A stretch of 64,000 nt of DNA from assembly GCF_003448965.1 (NCBI RefSeq), contig NZ_QRGC01000010.1, positions 62,001-126,000 of the forward strand, in the 5' to 3' direction. The DNA is from Oceanicella sp. SM1341. Its GTDB lineage: Bacteria > Pseudomonadota > Alphaproteobacteria > Rhodobacterales > Rhodobacteraceae. A program made the translations under genes and the position numbers. This document shows positions 33,493 through 42,358 of this stretch, piece after piece. Under the pieces are notes generated by a model. The model was not told where the DNA came from and did no database searches. It saw nothing but the letters and a program-made list of their open reading frames with translations. Within the stretch, counting starts at the first letter, position 1. Every line of letters begins with the position of its first letter.

Positions 33493-33802
33493 GTCTCTCC
33501 CAATCCGCCCCGGGGGGCCATGCGTCGTGTTCCGTCGCGCGCGAACCTATCCTTCCGCCTGTCCGCCTTCAATGCACGAACGCGCCATCGGGCGGGGGCG
33601 CGAACGCCGCATCCCGGCTGCGCGCGCAGCCCGGCCGGTGCGGCCGGGCTGGTCCTGTCGGGTTTGGCGGGCGGAGTGCCGGAAAGCGGCGCCTGCCGCC
33701 GGCGCCCGGCTGGTACCACATCGGATGCGGCCCGCGCCGCGAGAGGCTTGCGCAACCTGCCCGCGCGCGGGAGGATCGCCGCGCCTAACAGGGGAGTCGC
33801 TC
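33493..33802. other. Intergenic region between ccmI and soxB
   Basis: This 310-base stretch separates divergent genes and must hold both promoters. I see no coding sequence, RNA gene or clear consensus promoter. It ends with GGGGAG, the soxB ribosome-binding site. Confidence 0.5.
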
Positions 33803-35050
33803 ATGCGCCGCTATTCCGTCTTCGCCATTGCCCGGGAGGCCATGCGCTACCATCAGGGCTGGGAGCGCGCCTGGCGCTCGCCCGACCCGAAGGCGGAATA
33901 CGAGGTGATCGTGGTGGGAGCGGGCGGCCACGGGCTGGCCACGGCCTATTACCTCGCGAAGAACCACGGCGTGAAGAATGTCGCGGTGCTGGAGAAGGGC
34001 TGGCTCGGCGGTGGCAACACCGGGCGCAACACCACCATCATCCGCTCCAACTACCTGCAGGACCCCTCGGTGGCGATCTTCGAGAAGGCGCGCAGCCTCT
34101 ATGAAGACCTCTCCCAGCAGCTCAACTTCAACATCATGTTCAGCCCGCGCGGCGTGCTGATGCTCGCCCAGACCGAGCACGAGCTGCGCGCCTACCGCCG
34201 TGCCGAGCACGCCAACCGCCTGCAGGGCATCGAGACCGAGATGGTCTCCACCGCCCGGGTGAAGGAGCTCTGCCCGATCCTCGAGACCGGCGGCCCGCGC
34301 TACCCGGTGCTGGGCGGGCTCTGGCAGGCGCGCGGCGGCACCGCCCGGCATGACGCGGTGGCCTGGGGCTATGCGCGTGCCGCCTCCGACCTCGGGGTGG
34401 ACATCATCCAGCAGTGCGAGGTGACCGGCATCGACACCGCCGGCGGCCGGGTGCGCGGGGTGCAGACCAGCCGCGGCGCCATTCGCTGCAAGAAGCTCGC
34501 CATCGTGGTGGCCGGGCACTCGGGCGTGCTGGCGGAGATGGCGGGCTTCCGCCTGCCGGTGGAATCGGTGGCGCTGCAGGCGCTGGTGTCCGAGCCGATC
34601 AAGCCGGTGATCGACGTCGTGGTGATGGCCAACACCGTGCACGGCTACATGAGCCAGTCCGACAAGGGCGAGCTGGTGATCGGCGGCGGCGCCGACGGGT
34701 TCAACAACTACACCCAGCGCGGCTCCTTCCAGCACATCGAGGAGACGGTGAGCGCGCTGGTCGAGACCTTCCCCATCATCAGCCGGCTGAAGATGCTGCG
34801 GCAATGGGGCGGCATCGTCGACATGACCGGCGACCGCTCGCCCATCATCGGCCGCACCCCGGTGGAGGGCATCTTCGTGAACTGCGGCTGGGGCACCGGC
34901 GGGTTCAAGGCCATCCCCGGCTCGGGCTGGGGCATGGCCGCCACGGTGGCGAAGGGCGAGCCGGACGCGCTCTCCGGCCCCTTCGGCCTCGAGCGCTTCG
35001 CCGAAGGCCGGATGATCGACGAGAGCGTGGCCGCCGCGGTGGCGCACTGA
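33803..35050 (+). CDS. soxB: Sarcosine oxidase beta subunit
   Basis: The start follows GGGGAG, giving 415 residues. It has the FAD-binding motif EVIVVGAGGHGLATAYYLAKNHG, GWLGGGNTGRNTTIIRSNY (covalent FMN/FAD region of heterotetrameric enzymes), QARGGTARHDAVAWGYARAA and the C-terminal GWGTGGFKAIPGSGWGMA. With the alpha, gamma and delta subunits it oxidises sarcosine to glycine, passing the methyl group to tetrahydrofolate and making hydrogen peroxide. It is followed by a small membrane protein gene and then soxD, soxA and soxG. Confidence 0.96.
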   Translation: MRRYSVFAIAREAMRYHQGWERAWRSPDPKAEYEVIVVGAGGHGLATAYYLAKNHGVKNVAVLEKGWLGGGNTGRNTTIIRSNYLQDPSVAIFEKARSLYEDLSQQLNFNIMFSPRGVLMLAQTEHELRAYRRAEHANRLQGIETEMVSTARVKELCPILETGGPRYPVLGGLWQARGGTARHDAVAWGYARAASDLGVDIIQQCEVTGIDTAGGRVRGVQTSRGAIRCKKLAIVVAGHSGVLAEMAGFRLPVESVALQALVSEPIKPVIDVVVMANTVHGYMSQSDKGELVIGGGADGFNNYTQRGSFQHIEETVSALVETFPIISRLKMLRQWGGIVDMTGDRSPIIGRTPVEGIFVNCGWGTGGFKAIPGSGWGMAATVAKGEPDALSGPFGLERFAEGRMIDESVAAAVAH

Positions 35051-35242
35051 GGTGCCGCGGTTGCGGACGGCAGGACGAGCCGGGCACCGCCCGGCAGGCA
35101 AGTCCGGGCAGGGCCCGGCTGGGAGACGAGGCGGCAGCATGGGGGCAGGCGATATGAGGCGCGGTCGGCAAACCGGTGAGGCGGAACCACTTTCCGTTTC
35201 GTGCGTTGGGATGTGCAACGGTAACGAGACGGAGAAAAACTC

Positions 35243-35395
35243 ATGGCTACCGGTAATCGCGGTTCCGGACTGTCGTTCATCGTCGGCGCGCTTGTCGTCG
35301 CGGTGGTGGGGCTCGGCTTCTACGCCTACAACGGCGGCTTCGAGAAGCAGGATGCCGACATCACCATCGACCTGCCGGACGTCGACACCCAGTGA
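35243..35395 (+). CDS. 50-residue single-pass membrane protein between soxB and soxD
   Basis: The ATG at 35243 follows GGAG at a usable spacing and encodes 50 residues: MATGNRGSGLS, a hydrophobic segment FIVGALVVAVVGLGFYAYN, and an acidic tail with QDADITIDLPDVDTQ. The gene has the high third-position GC of its neighbours. The membrane segment and acidic soluble tail look like a real small protein. It sits in the 378-base gap between soxB and soxD. The function is unknown; similar tiny proteins occur in Rhodobacteraceae, but their role is not established. Confidence 0.75.
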   Translation: MATGNRGSGLSFIVGALVVAVVGLGFYAYNGGFEKQDADITIDLPDVDTQ

Positions 35396-35428
35396 CATGC
35401 GGCGCGGCCCCGCCTCGCGGAGGCCGTC

Positions 35429-35752
35429 ATGCTGATCCTCACCTGTCCGTGCTGCGGTGTCACCGGTGAGGAGACCGAATTCCACCCGGGCGGCGAGGCG
35501 CACCTGAAGCGCTTCGGCCCGGGCTCGGAAGACGGCGAATTCACCGCCTATCTCTTCGACCGCAAGAACCCCCGCGGTGTGCATTTCGAGCGCTGGCGCC
35601 ACGCGTTCGGCTGCGGCAAGTGGTTTCACGCCGCGCGCTGCACCGCCACGCTGGAGGTGTTCGGCACCTATTCCGCCCGGGTCTCCGCGCCGCCCGAGGA
35701 GATCCTCGCCATGATCCGCGCCCGCCGCCCCGGCTGGGAGGCTTCCGCATGA
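35429..35752 (+). CDS. soxD: Sarcosine oxidase delta subunit
   Basis: The 107-residue protein has the zinc-binding pattern LILTCPCCGVTGEETEFHPGG and FGCGKWFHAARCTATLEV, typical of the SoxD subunit, which holds a structural zinc ion. It is needed for assembly of the heterotetrameric sarcosine oxidase. Its stop overlaps the soxA start in ATGA, indicating coupled translation. Confidence 0.96.
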   Translation: MLILTCPCCGVTGEETEFHPGGEAHLKRFGPGSEDGEFTAYLFDRKNPRGVHFERWRHAFGCGKWFHAARCTATLEVFGTYSARVSAPPEEILAMIRARRPGWEASA

Positions 35753-38748
35753 GCGCGCGTCTGCCCCGCGGCGGGCTCTTGATCGACCGCCAGTTCCCGG
35801 TCTCCTTCCGGGCCGACGGGCGCAAGCTCTCCGGCTATCGCGGCGACACGCTCGCCTCCGCCCTCATGGGCGCGGGCGAGATGCTGATGGGCCGGTCCTT
35901 CAAGTATCACCGCCCGCGCGGTCCGGTCGCCTCCGGCCCGGAGGAGCCGAACGCGCTCTACGGCATCGGCAGCGGGGCGCGCTTCGAGCCCAACCAGCGC
36001 GCCACGGTGACCGAGCTCTTCGAGGGGCTGGAGGCACGATCGCAGAACCGCTGGCCCAGCCTTGCCTTCGACGTGGGCGCGGTGAACGCGAAGCTCTCCC
36101 GCCTGTTGCCCGCCGGGTTCTACTACAAGACCTTCATCCACCCCCGCGCCGCGTGGAAGCACCTGTTCGAGCCGGTGATCCGCCGCTCCGCCGGCCTCGG
36201 CCGCCCGCCGCGCGAGCCGGACGCCGACCGCTACGAGCAGGTGCATGCCTTCTTCGACGTGATGGTGGTGGGCGGCGGCATCGCCGGGCTCGCCGCCGCG
36301 CGCCAGGCCGCCGCGGGCGGGGCGCGTGTGATGCTGGTGGAGCAGGCCGCGCACTGGGGCGGCCGGGCGCTGGTCGACGGGCCGGAGATCGATGGCTTGC
36401 CCGCCGCCGACTGGGTCGCGGCCGAGGTCGCCGCGCTCGCTGCGCGCGGGAACGTCACCCTGCGCAGCCGCTTCGCCGCCGCGGCGGTGAACGACCACGG
36501 CTATGTGCTGGGCGTGGAACGGCTCACCGACCATGCCCCGGGTGCCGAAGCGCCGCGCCAGCGCCTGTGGCGCATCCGGGCGGGCAGGGTCGTCACGGCC
36601 ACCGGTGCCATCGAGCGGCCGCTGTCCTTCCCGGGCAACGACGTGCCCGGCGTGATGCTGGCCTCCGCGATCCGCGATCATCTGGCGCTCTACGCCGTCT
36701 CTCCCGGCGCGCGCACCGTGCTGCTCACCAACAACGACGACGGCTACCGCACGGCCATTGCGCTGAAGAAGGCCGGGCTCGACGTGCCGGCCATCGTCGA
36801 CGTGCGGGCGAACCCGAGCTCGCAGCTCGTGGCCGATGCGCGCGCCCTCGGCCTGCGGGTCGAGTTCGGCCGTGCCCTCTCCGGCGTGAAGGGCGTGAAG
36901 CGGGTCGAGGCGGTGCAGCTCTGCGCGCTCGCCGGCCAGGGCTCGGTGATCGAGGAGATCGCCTGCGACGCCGTGGCGATGTCCGGTGGCTGGTCGCCGG
37001 TCGTGCACCTCTGGTCGCACTCGGGCGGCAAGCTCGGCTGGGACGAGGCGAACGCGATGTTCATTCCCGATCCGGACCGTCCGCCCACCGGGGCCGACGG
37101 GGCGGGCTTCGTCCTCGCCGCCGGCACGGCCGCGGGGAAGCTGCTCACCGGCGAGGTGCTGGCGGACGCGGCGGCCATCGGCCGTCGCGCGGCCGAGGAG
37201 GTGGGGCAGCGCCCCGGCGACGAGGCCGTTCCCCGTGCCGACAGCACGGCCGAGGCGCCATTGCTGCCGGTCTGGATCATGCCGTTGCATGCCGGGCCCG
37301 AACTGCGCGCCAGGGCCTTCCTCGACTACCAGAACGACGTGAAGGTCTCCGACGTGCAGCTCGCCGCGCGCGAGGGTTACGAGAGCGTGGAGCACACCAA
37401 GCGCTACACCACGCTGGGCATGGCGACGGACCAGGGAAAACTCTCCAATATCAACGGGCTGGCGGTACTTGCTGACACGTTGGGTCAACCGATCCCGCAA
37501 GTGGGCACCACCACGTTCCGCCCGCCCTATACCCCGGTGTCCTTCGGCGCGATCACCGGCATGGCGCGCGGCCCGCTCTTCCGCCCGGTGCGCCGCACCA
37601 CCACCGACCCCTGGGCCGAGGCCGTGGGGGCGGTGTTCGAGCCGGTGGGCGACTGGCGCCGGGTCTACGCCTGTCCGCGCGCCGGCGAGAGCACGGAAGA
37701 TGCCGTGGTGCGCGAGGTGCTCACCGTGCGCGAGGCGGTGGGGGTGCTCGACGCCTCCACGCTGGGCAAGATCATCGTGAAGGGGCCCGACGCCGGAAAG
37801 CTGCTCGACCTCGTCTACACCAACGTGATGTCGACGCTGAAGCCCGGCCGCTGTCGCTACGGGCTTATGTGCACCGAGAACGGCTTCGTCTTCGACGACG
37901 GCGTCGTGGTGCGCCTCGATGCCGGGACCTTCCTGTGCCACACCACCACCGGCGGCGCCGAACGGGTGCACGGTCACCTCGAGGAGTGGCTGCAGACCGA
38001 GTGGTGGGACCTGCAGGTCTACACCGCGAATGTCACCGAGCAGTTCGCCCAGTTCGTGGTGGCCGGTCCGAAGGCGCGCGGCGTGCTCGAGGCGCTCGGC
38101 GGCATGGATGTCTCGCGCGAGGGGCTGCCGTTCCTCAGCTCCGCCGAGGGCGTGCTCGGCGGCTTCCCGGTGCGCGTGCACCGGATCTCCTTCTCGGGCG
38201 AGCTCTCCTTCGAGGTCGCGGTTCCGGCCGCGCGGGGTGCCGAGCTCTGGGAGCGGCTGATCGGGCTCGGTGCCGTGCCCTACGGCACCGAGGCGATGCA
38301 TGTGCTGCGCGCCGAGAAGGGCTTCATCATCGTGGGCGACGAGACCGACGGCACCGTGACCCCGCACGATCTCGGCATGAGCTGGGCGGTGTCGAAGAAG
38401 AAGCCCGATTTCATCGGCAAGCGCGGGCTGGAGCGCAGCTACCTCGTCGGCGCCGGGCGCAAGCAGCTCGTGGGACTGGAGACGGTGGATCCGAGCGACC
38501 AGCTCCCCGACGGTGCGCATGCCACCTCCGGGACGCGGCCCGACGGGCGGCCGCGGGCCATCGGCCACGTCACCTCGACCTACCGCTCGCCCACGCTGGG
38601 GCGGCCGATCGCGCTGGGGCTGATAGAGGACGGGCTGGCGCGGATGGGCGAGGTGATCGACTTTCCGGTGTCGTCTTCGCTCACCATGCATGCCCGCATC
38701 GTCTCGCCCTGCTTCTTCGACAAGGAAGGGAGCCGCCAGGATGTCTGA
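35749..38748 (+). CDS. soxA: Sarcosine oxidase alpha subunit
   Basis: The start at ATG 35749 overlaps soxD and gives 999 residues, the expected size. The N-terminal ferredoxin-like region has DGRKLSGYRGDTLASALMGAGE and SFKYHRPRG. A NAD-binding Rossmann domain has VVGGGIAGLAAARQAAAGGA, and a C-terminal folate-binding aminomethyltransferase (GcvT-like) region spans from about residue 590. It contains the site where the imine intermediate is transferred to tetrahydrofolate. It is the largest subunit and overlaps soxG at its end. Confidence 0.96.
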   Translation: MSARLPRGGLLIDRQFPVSFRADGRKLSGYRGDTLASALMGAGEMLMGRSFKYHRPRGPVASGPEEPNALYGIGSGARFEPNQRATVTELFEGLEARSQNRWPSLAFDVGAVNAKLSRLLPAGFYYKTFIHPRAAWKHLFEPVIRRSAGLGRPPREPDADRYEQVHAFFDVMVVGGGIAGLAAARQAAAGGARVMLVEQAAHWGGRALVDGPEIDGLPAADWVAAEVAALAARGNVTLRSRFAAAAVNDHGYVLGVERLTDHAPGAEAPRQRLWRIRAGRVVTATGAIERPLSFPGNDVPGVMLASAIRDHLALYAVSPGARTVLLTNNDDGYRTAIALKKAGLDVPAIVDVRANPSSQLVADARALGLRVEFGRALSGVKGVKRVEAVQLCALAGQGSVIEEIACDAVAMSGGWSPVVHLWSHSGGKLGWDEANAMFIPDPDRPPTGADGAGFVLAAGTAAGKLLTGEVLADAAAIGRRAAEEVGQRPGDEAVPRADSTAEAPLLPVWIMPLHAGPELRARAFLDYQNDVKVSDVQLAAREGYESVEHTKRYTTLGMATDQGKLSNINGLAVLADTLGQPIPQVGTTTFRPPYTPVSFGAITGMARGPLFRPVRRTTTDPWAEAVGAVFEPVGDWRRVYACPRAGESTEDAVVREVLTVREAVGVLDASTLGKIIVKGPDAGKLLDLVYTNVMSTLKPGRCRYGLMCTENGFVFDDGVVVRLDAGTFLCHTTTGGAERVHGHLEEWLQTEWWDLQVYTANVTEQFAQFVVAGPKARGVLEALGGMDVSREGLPFLSSAEGVLGGFPVRVHRISFSGELSFEVAVPAARGAELWERLIGLGAVPYGTEAMHVLRAEKGFIIVGDETDGTVTPHDLGMSWAVSKKKPDFIGKRGLERSYLVGAGRKQLVGLETVDPSDQLPDGAHATSGTRPDGRPRAIGHVTSTYRSPTLGRPIALGLIEDGLARMGEVIDFPVSSSLTMHARIVSPCFFDKEGSRQDV

Positions 38749-39304
38749 CATGGCACAGGCCGCGCTGCGCCGCTTTTCCGGCGAGGCGCTGATCGAGGAG
38801 GCCGGGCCCACCGGCATGGTCACCCTGCGCGGCACGCTGCGCTCGGGCGCCATCCTCTCGGCGGTGCAGGGGGCGGTGGGCCTCCGGGTGCCCGAAGTCC
38901 GGCGGGCGGAGAGCGGGCCGCGCGGCTCGGTGCTGTGGATGTCGCCGGACGAGCTGATGCTGATCTGCGAGGCCGGGGAGGCGGCGGGCATCGCCGCCGG
39001 CATTACCGAGCGGCTGGCGGGCGAGCATTTCCTTGCCCTCGATCTGTCGTCCGCACGCAGCCGGTTCCGCATCTCCGGCGCCGGCGCGCGGGAGGTGCTC
39101 GCCAAGGGCGCGCCGGTCGACCTCGCACCCCGGGCCTTCGGGCCGGGGGACCTGCGCCGCACCCGGCTCGGCTCTGTCGCCGTGGCCTTCTGGTGCACGG
39201 GGCCCGACATGTTCGAGCTGATCTGTTTCCGCTCGGTGGCAGATCATGTCTACGAGTGGCTGTGCCTCGCCGCGCGGCCGGGCGGGCGCGTGCACCTCTA
39301 CTGA
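38741..39304 (+). CDS. soxG: Sarcosine oxidase gamma subunit
   Basis: The start ATG at 38741 overlaps the soxA end by eight bases and gives 187 residues. The protein has SoxG features: WMSPDELMLICEAGEA, ALDLSSARSRFRISGAGAREVLAKG and FELICFRSVADHVYEWL. It is a GcvT-related subunit that completes the heterotetramer. It is the last gene of the sox operon and converges with the RTX-protein gene, 23 bases away. No folate-cycle genes such as folD or purU follow, unlike in some sarcosine operons. Confidence 0.93.
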   Translation: MSDMAQAALRRFSGEALIEEAGPTGMVTLRGTLRSGAILSAVQGAVGLRVPEVRRAESGPRGSVLWMSPDELMLICEAGEAAGIAAGITERLAGEHFLALDLSSARSRFRISGAGAREVLAKGAPVDLAPRAFGPGDLRRTRLGSVAVAFWCTGPDMFELICFRSVADHVYEWLCLAARPGGRVHLY

Positions 39305-39327
39305 ACCCGCGCCGGGCCCCGCGCTCG

Positions 39328-41364
39328 CTACTGGAAGAGGAAGTCTCCGGCGTCGAAATCCGCCGCCTCCAGGTCTCCGCCGAGGCCGGTGATGAAGATG
39401 AACTGGCCATCGTAGACGATGCGCACCACGCCGGGCGAGAGATCGACGAAGCGCATGTCCTCGAAGCCGTTGCCCTCATGGCCGGAGAAGACGATGGTAT
39501 CGATGCCGTCCTCGTAGTCCCGCAGGGCATCGACCTCGTCATCCTTCACGAAGATGAACACGTCGTCGCCGTAGCCGCCGAACAGGCGGTCGCGGCCGGT
39601 GCCGTCGGTGATCGTATCCTCGCCGTTGGCGCCGCGCAGGATGTCGTCGCCCTCGTCGCCGAAGATGGTGTCATCGCCGTTGCCGCCGTGGATACGGTCG
39701 CCGCCACCGCCGCCCCGCAGGGTGTTCGAGACGCCGTTGCCGGAGATCACGTCGCCCGCCGAACCGCCGATGGCGTTCTCGATCCAGGCGGAGCGGGCGC
39801 CGGAATCGCGCACGCCCAGGGCGATGGAGACGTTGTTGGCGACCGAACCGATGGTCGAGAAGGACCCGGGGCGCAGGTCGATGACGGCGCGGCTGGTCTG
39901 GGCTTCGGCGCTGAACGTGTCCTCGCCCGAGGCGTCCCAGATCGTGGCGACGAGATTGCCGCCGTCACCGATCTCGAAGCCGGTGCCCGAGCCTTCGGCG
40001 AAATACACGTCGTCGCCAAGGCGGGTGGAGAGATTCGCGCCATAGGCCGATTGCAGCGCCTGGATGTCGTAGAGCATCGGTGTTGCCGGGAAATACTGCT
40101 GCAGCAGGTCGAGATCCTGCTGCGAGGGCAGGCCGCGGTCCGACATCAGGGTGAAGGCGGCGGAATTATGCGCGCCCTGCAGGGTTTCGTCCGGCACGGC
40201 GAGGCCGAGCGCGCGACCGATGTTCTGCATCACGCTGTGCCAGGCGTAGTTCGTGCCGCCGTAGTCCGCGTCGTCGTTGAGCCAGATGTCGCCGCCGATG
40301 CGGCCCTCTCCGGCATTGTAGCTCACGCCCGAGACCGAGGCGTCGTCGAAGGAGAGCGCCCCGAAGGTGAGGTTGCCGTCGGTCACCACGCCGTTGCGGA
40401 AGTTGAAGCGCCACATGCCGGTGACGCCGGTGTTGCCCGGTGTCTCGTCGAGCGCGCGCAGGGGGGAATGGCGGCCGGAGGCGGGAAGCTCGTAGAAATA
40501 GCTGCCGTCACCGGCGGTGAAGCCCGCGCGCGGAAGGATGCCGCCGAAGCCGTTGTTTCCGTTGCTCGCATCGCCGGTGAGCCAGTCGATGTTCTCGTAG
40601 CGGAACACGATGTCGAAGTTGCCCGCGCCGTTGGAGCGGTCGAAGAGCTGGAGCTGGAAGCTGTTCTGCCGCGTGCCGTTGCGGTCGTAGAAGTTCACGT
40701 CGTCCCAGGTGATGGTGACCACGTCGCGCTCGGTGTCGATGTCGAGGTAGACCCGGCCGCTGGTCGCCCCGGTGCCGCCGGCGCGGGTGTCGATGTCCGC
40801 GAGGAAAGGGGCGATCATCGGCGTGGTGCCGTGGGACAGGGAGCGGGCATTGTAGGCCAGCACGCCGTTGCCGAAGGTGATCGAGCCGTTGGTGTTCACG
40901 TAGATCGAGGAATAATTCGTGCCGAAGAAGTCGATCCCGTTCTCGAACACCCGGCGGATGCTGTACTCGTAATAGGCATCGTCGGTGCGCGGCAGCACGA
41001 TCTCGCCGTAGCCGAGCGGGCCGCCGAAGATGTTGAGCATGGTGCCCGAGCCGAAGATGGCGCCGTTGTTCTCCTCCCCCGGCAGGAGGTCGGCGCCGGC
41101 GGGGGTGAGGTTGAGGTTCGCCACCTCGTTGAGCCGCGCCACGGCGACCTCGATCAGCTCCATCTGCGTCTGTTGCAGGGTCGGGCTGGTGTCCGGCGCA
41201 TAGGCGTAATCGCCGATCCGGTACTGCAGGTCGGCCGAGTAGTCGTCCGGGATCTCGTAGGCGTAGGAATAGGTGATCTTGCCCTCACCGCCGTGCCAGA
41301 GCGGCGCGTCATCGGGCAGGAGGGCCTTGTAGTTCACCTCCGAATAGCCGTTGGGGATCGTCAT
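39328..41364 (-). CDS. RTX protein with NIDO domain and degenerate serralysin-like domain
   Basis: The 678-residue protein starts without a signal peptide (MTIPNGYSEVNYKALLPDD). A NIDO-like segment, about residues 145-270, has YVNTNGSITFGNGVLAYN, APFLADIDTRAGG and DDVNFYDRNGT. It is placed in a serralysin-like frame: ATPMLYDIQALQSAYGAN and FTLMSDRGL correspond to the region following the Met-turn. The zinc site HExxHxxGxxH is replaced at residues 380-390 by QNIGRALGLAV, so the three histidines and the glutamate are all lost. RTX repeats near residues 550-620 (GGNGDDTIFGDEGDD, GGYGDDVFIF) and a short acidic/hydrophobic tail point to calcium-dependent folding and type I secretion. It is probably a non-enzymatic binding protein. 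No type I secretion genes are adjacent. Confidence 0.85.
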   Translation of the reverse strand: MTIPNGYSEVNYKALLPDDAPLWHGGEGKITYSYAYEIPDDYSADLQYRIGDYAYAPDTSPTLQQTQMELIEVAVARLNEVANLNLTPAGADLLPGEENNGAIFGSGTMLNIFGGPLGYGEIVLPRTDDAYYEYSIRRVFENGIDFFGTNYSSIYVNTNGSITFGNGVLAYNARSLSHGTTPMIAPFLADIDTRAGGTGATSGRVYLDIDTERDVVTITWDDVNFYDRNGTRQNSFQLQLFDRSNGAGNFDIVFRYENIDWLTGDASNGNNGFGGILPRAGFTAGDGSYFYELPASGRHSPLRALDETPGNTGVTGMWRFNFRNGVVTDGNLTFGALSFDDASVSGVSYNAGEGRIGGDIWLNDDADYGGTNYAWHSVMQNIGRALGLAVPDETLQGAHNSAAFTLMSDRGLPSQQDLDLLQQYFPATPMLYDIQALQSAYGANLSTRLGDDVYFAEGSGTGFEIGDGGNLVATIWDASGEDTFSAEAQTSRAVIDLRPGSFSTIGSVANNVSIALGVRDSGARSAWIENAIGGSAGDVISGNGVSNTLRGGGGGDRIHGGNGDDTIFGDEGDDILRGANGEDTITDGTGRDRLFGGYGDDVFIFVKDDEVDALRDYEDGIDTIVFSGHEGNGFEDMRFVDLSPGVVRIVYDGQFIFITGLGGDLEAADFDAGDFLFQ

Positions 41365-41474
41365 TCCTCATGCTCCATGCCGGGGATCGCGGGCCGCGGG
41401 GCCTGTCATGGAGCTTCGCGCAGCAAGGTGAATGAAAGATTGACCGGTTTCAGCAACGTCAATGTGGTTAAGAC

Positions 41475-41504
41475 TTGACGCGAAAGGTATGGATCGGCTG
41501 CGAT
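41475..41504 (+). promoter_or_regulatory. Possible promoter of the amino-acid ABC operon
   Basis: TTGACG (41475-41480) is followed at 18 bases by TGCGAT (41499-41504), a weak -10. It lies about 35 bases before the binding-protein ATG. The -35 is good and the -10 is poor, so this is only a candidate. Confidence 0.3.
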
Positions 41505-41536
41505 ACGGGCACATACAACAGGCGAGGCGAAAAAAC

Positions 41537-42298
41537 ATGCACAGACTCATTGCCGGCGCGGTCGCGGCCCTGGCGCTTTCGGGAGCGGCCTCGGCCGCAG
41601 ATCTCAAGATCTGCGTGGAGGGCGCCTACGCGCCCTTTTCGGAAACGGCTCCGGACGGCTCTGTGGTGGGCTTCGACATCGACATCGCCAATGCGCTCTG
41701 CGCCGAAATCGGCCAGAGCTGCGAGATGGTCAAGACCGACTGGGACGGCATCATCCCCGCGCTTCTGGAGAAGAAGTGCGATGCCATCGTGGCCTCCATG
41801 TCGATCACGGAGGACCGCAAGCAGGTCATCGATTTCACGAAGAAATACTACAACACCCCGGCGCGCTTCGTGGCGCGTGAGGGCACCGAGATGACCGATA
41901 CGCCCGAGGGGCTGAAGGGCAAGCTGGTGGGCGTGCAGCGCGGCACCATCCACCAGGCCTTCATGGAGGGCGAGTTCCCGGACGTGAACCTGGTTCTCTA
42001 TGCCAGCCAGGACGAGGCCTATCTCGACCTCGTCTCTGGTCGCATCGACGCGGTGATCGCCGATTCCATCGCGGTGGACGAGGGCTTCCTGAAAACCGAC
42101 GCGGGCAAGGGCTATGCCTTCTTCGGTGAGCCCTACTCGATCCCGGAGTACCACGGCGAGGGCGCGGGCATCGGTGTGCGCAAGGAAGACACCGAGCTGC
42201 GCGACCAGCTTTCCTCCGCCATCGACGCGATCCGCGCCTCGGGCGAATACGAGACGATCCAGGCGAAATACTTCGATTTCGACATCTACGGCGATTGA
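41537..42298 (+). CDS. Polar amino-acid ABC transporter substrate-binding protein (ArgT/HisJ-like)
   Basis: From the ATG at 41537 the protein is 253 residues with a signal peptide (LIAGAVAALALSGAASAA). The mature domain has LKICVEGAYAPFSETAPDGS, VGFDIDIANALCAEIGQ, DAIVASMSITEDRKQVIDFT and GRIDAVIADSIAVDEGF, typical of lysine/arginine/ornithine or histidine receptors. It captures the amino acid in the periplasm and hands it to the two permeases that follow. An upstream in-frame ATG at 41462 is not supported because the signal peptide begins at MHRL. Confidence 0.95.
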   Translation: MHRLIAGAVAALALSGAASAADLKICVEGAYAPFSETAPDGSVVGFDIDIANALCAEIGQSCEMVKTDWDGIIPALLEKKCDAIVASMSITEDRKQVIDFTKKYYNTPARFVAREGTEMTDTPEGLKGKLVGVQRGTIHQAFMEGEFPDVNLVLYASQDEAYLDLVSGRIDAVIADSIAVDEGFLKTDAGKGYAFFGEPYSIPEYHGEGAGIGVRKEDTELRDQLSSAIDAIRASGEYETIQAKYFDFDIYGD

Positions 42299-42358
42299 CC
42301 CGGACCGCCGGCCCTCTTCCGGGGGCCGGCCATCGCCGGGGGCCGGCGGGATGCGCGC

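Noticed and set aside
35668-39210. A minus-strand open frame of about 1180 codons opposite soxD and soxA
   Set aside because: It is the mirror of GC-rich sox genes. It lacks any domain, has extreme Arg/Gly/His content, and the plus strand carries clear homologues.
38935-41478. A plus-strand open frame of about 850 codons opposite the RTX gene
   Set aside because: Low-complexity Val/Ala/Asp/Glu repeats result from reading the RTX/NIDO gene backwards. There is no start context or homology.
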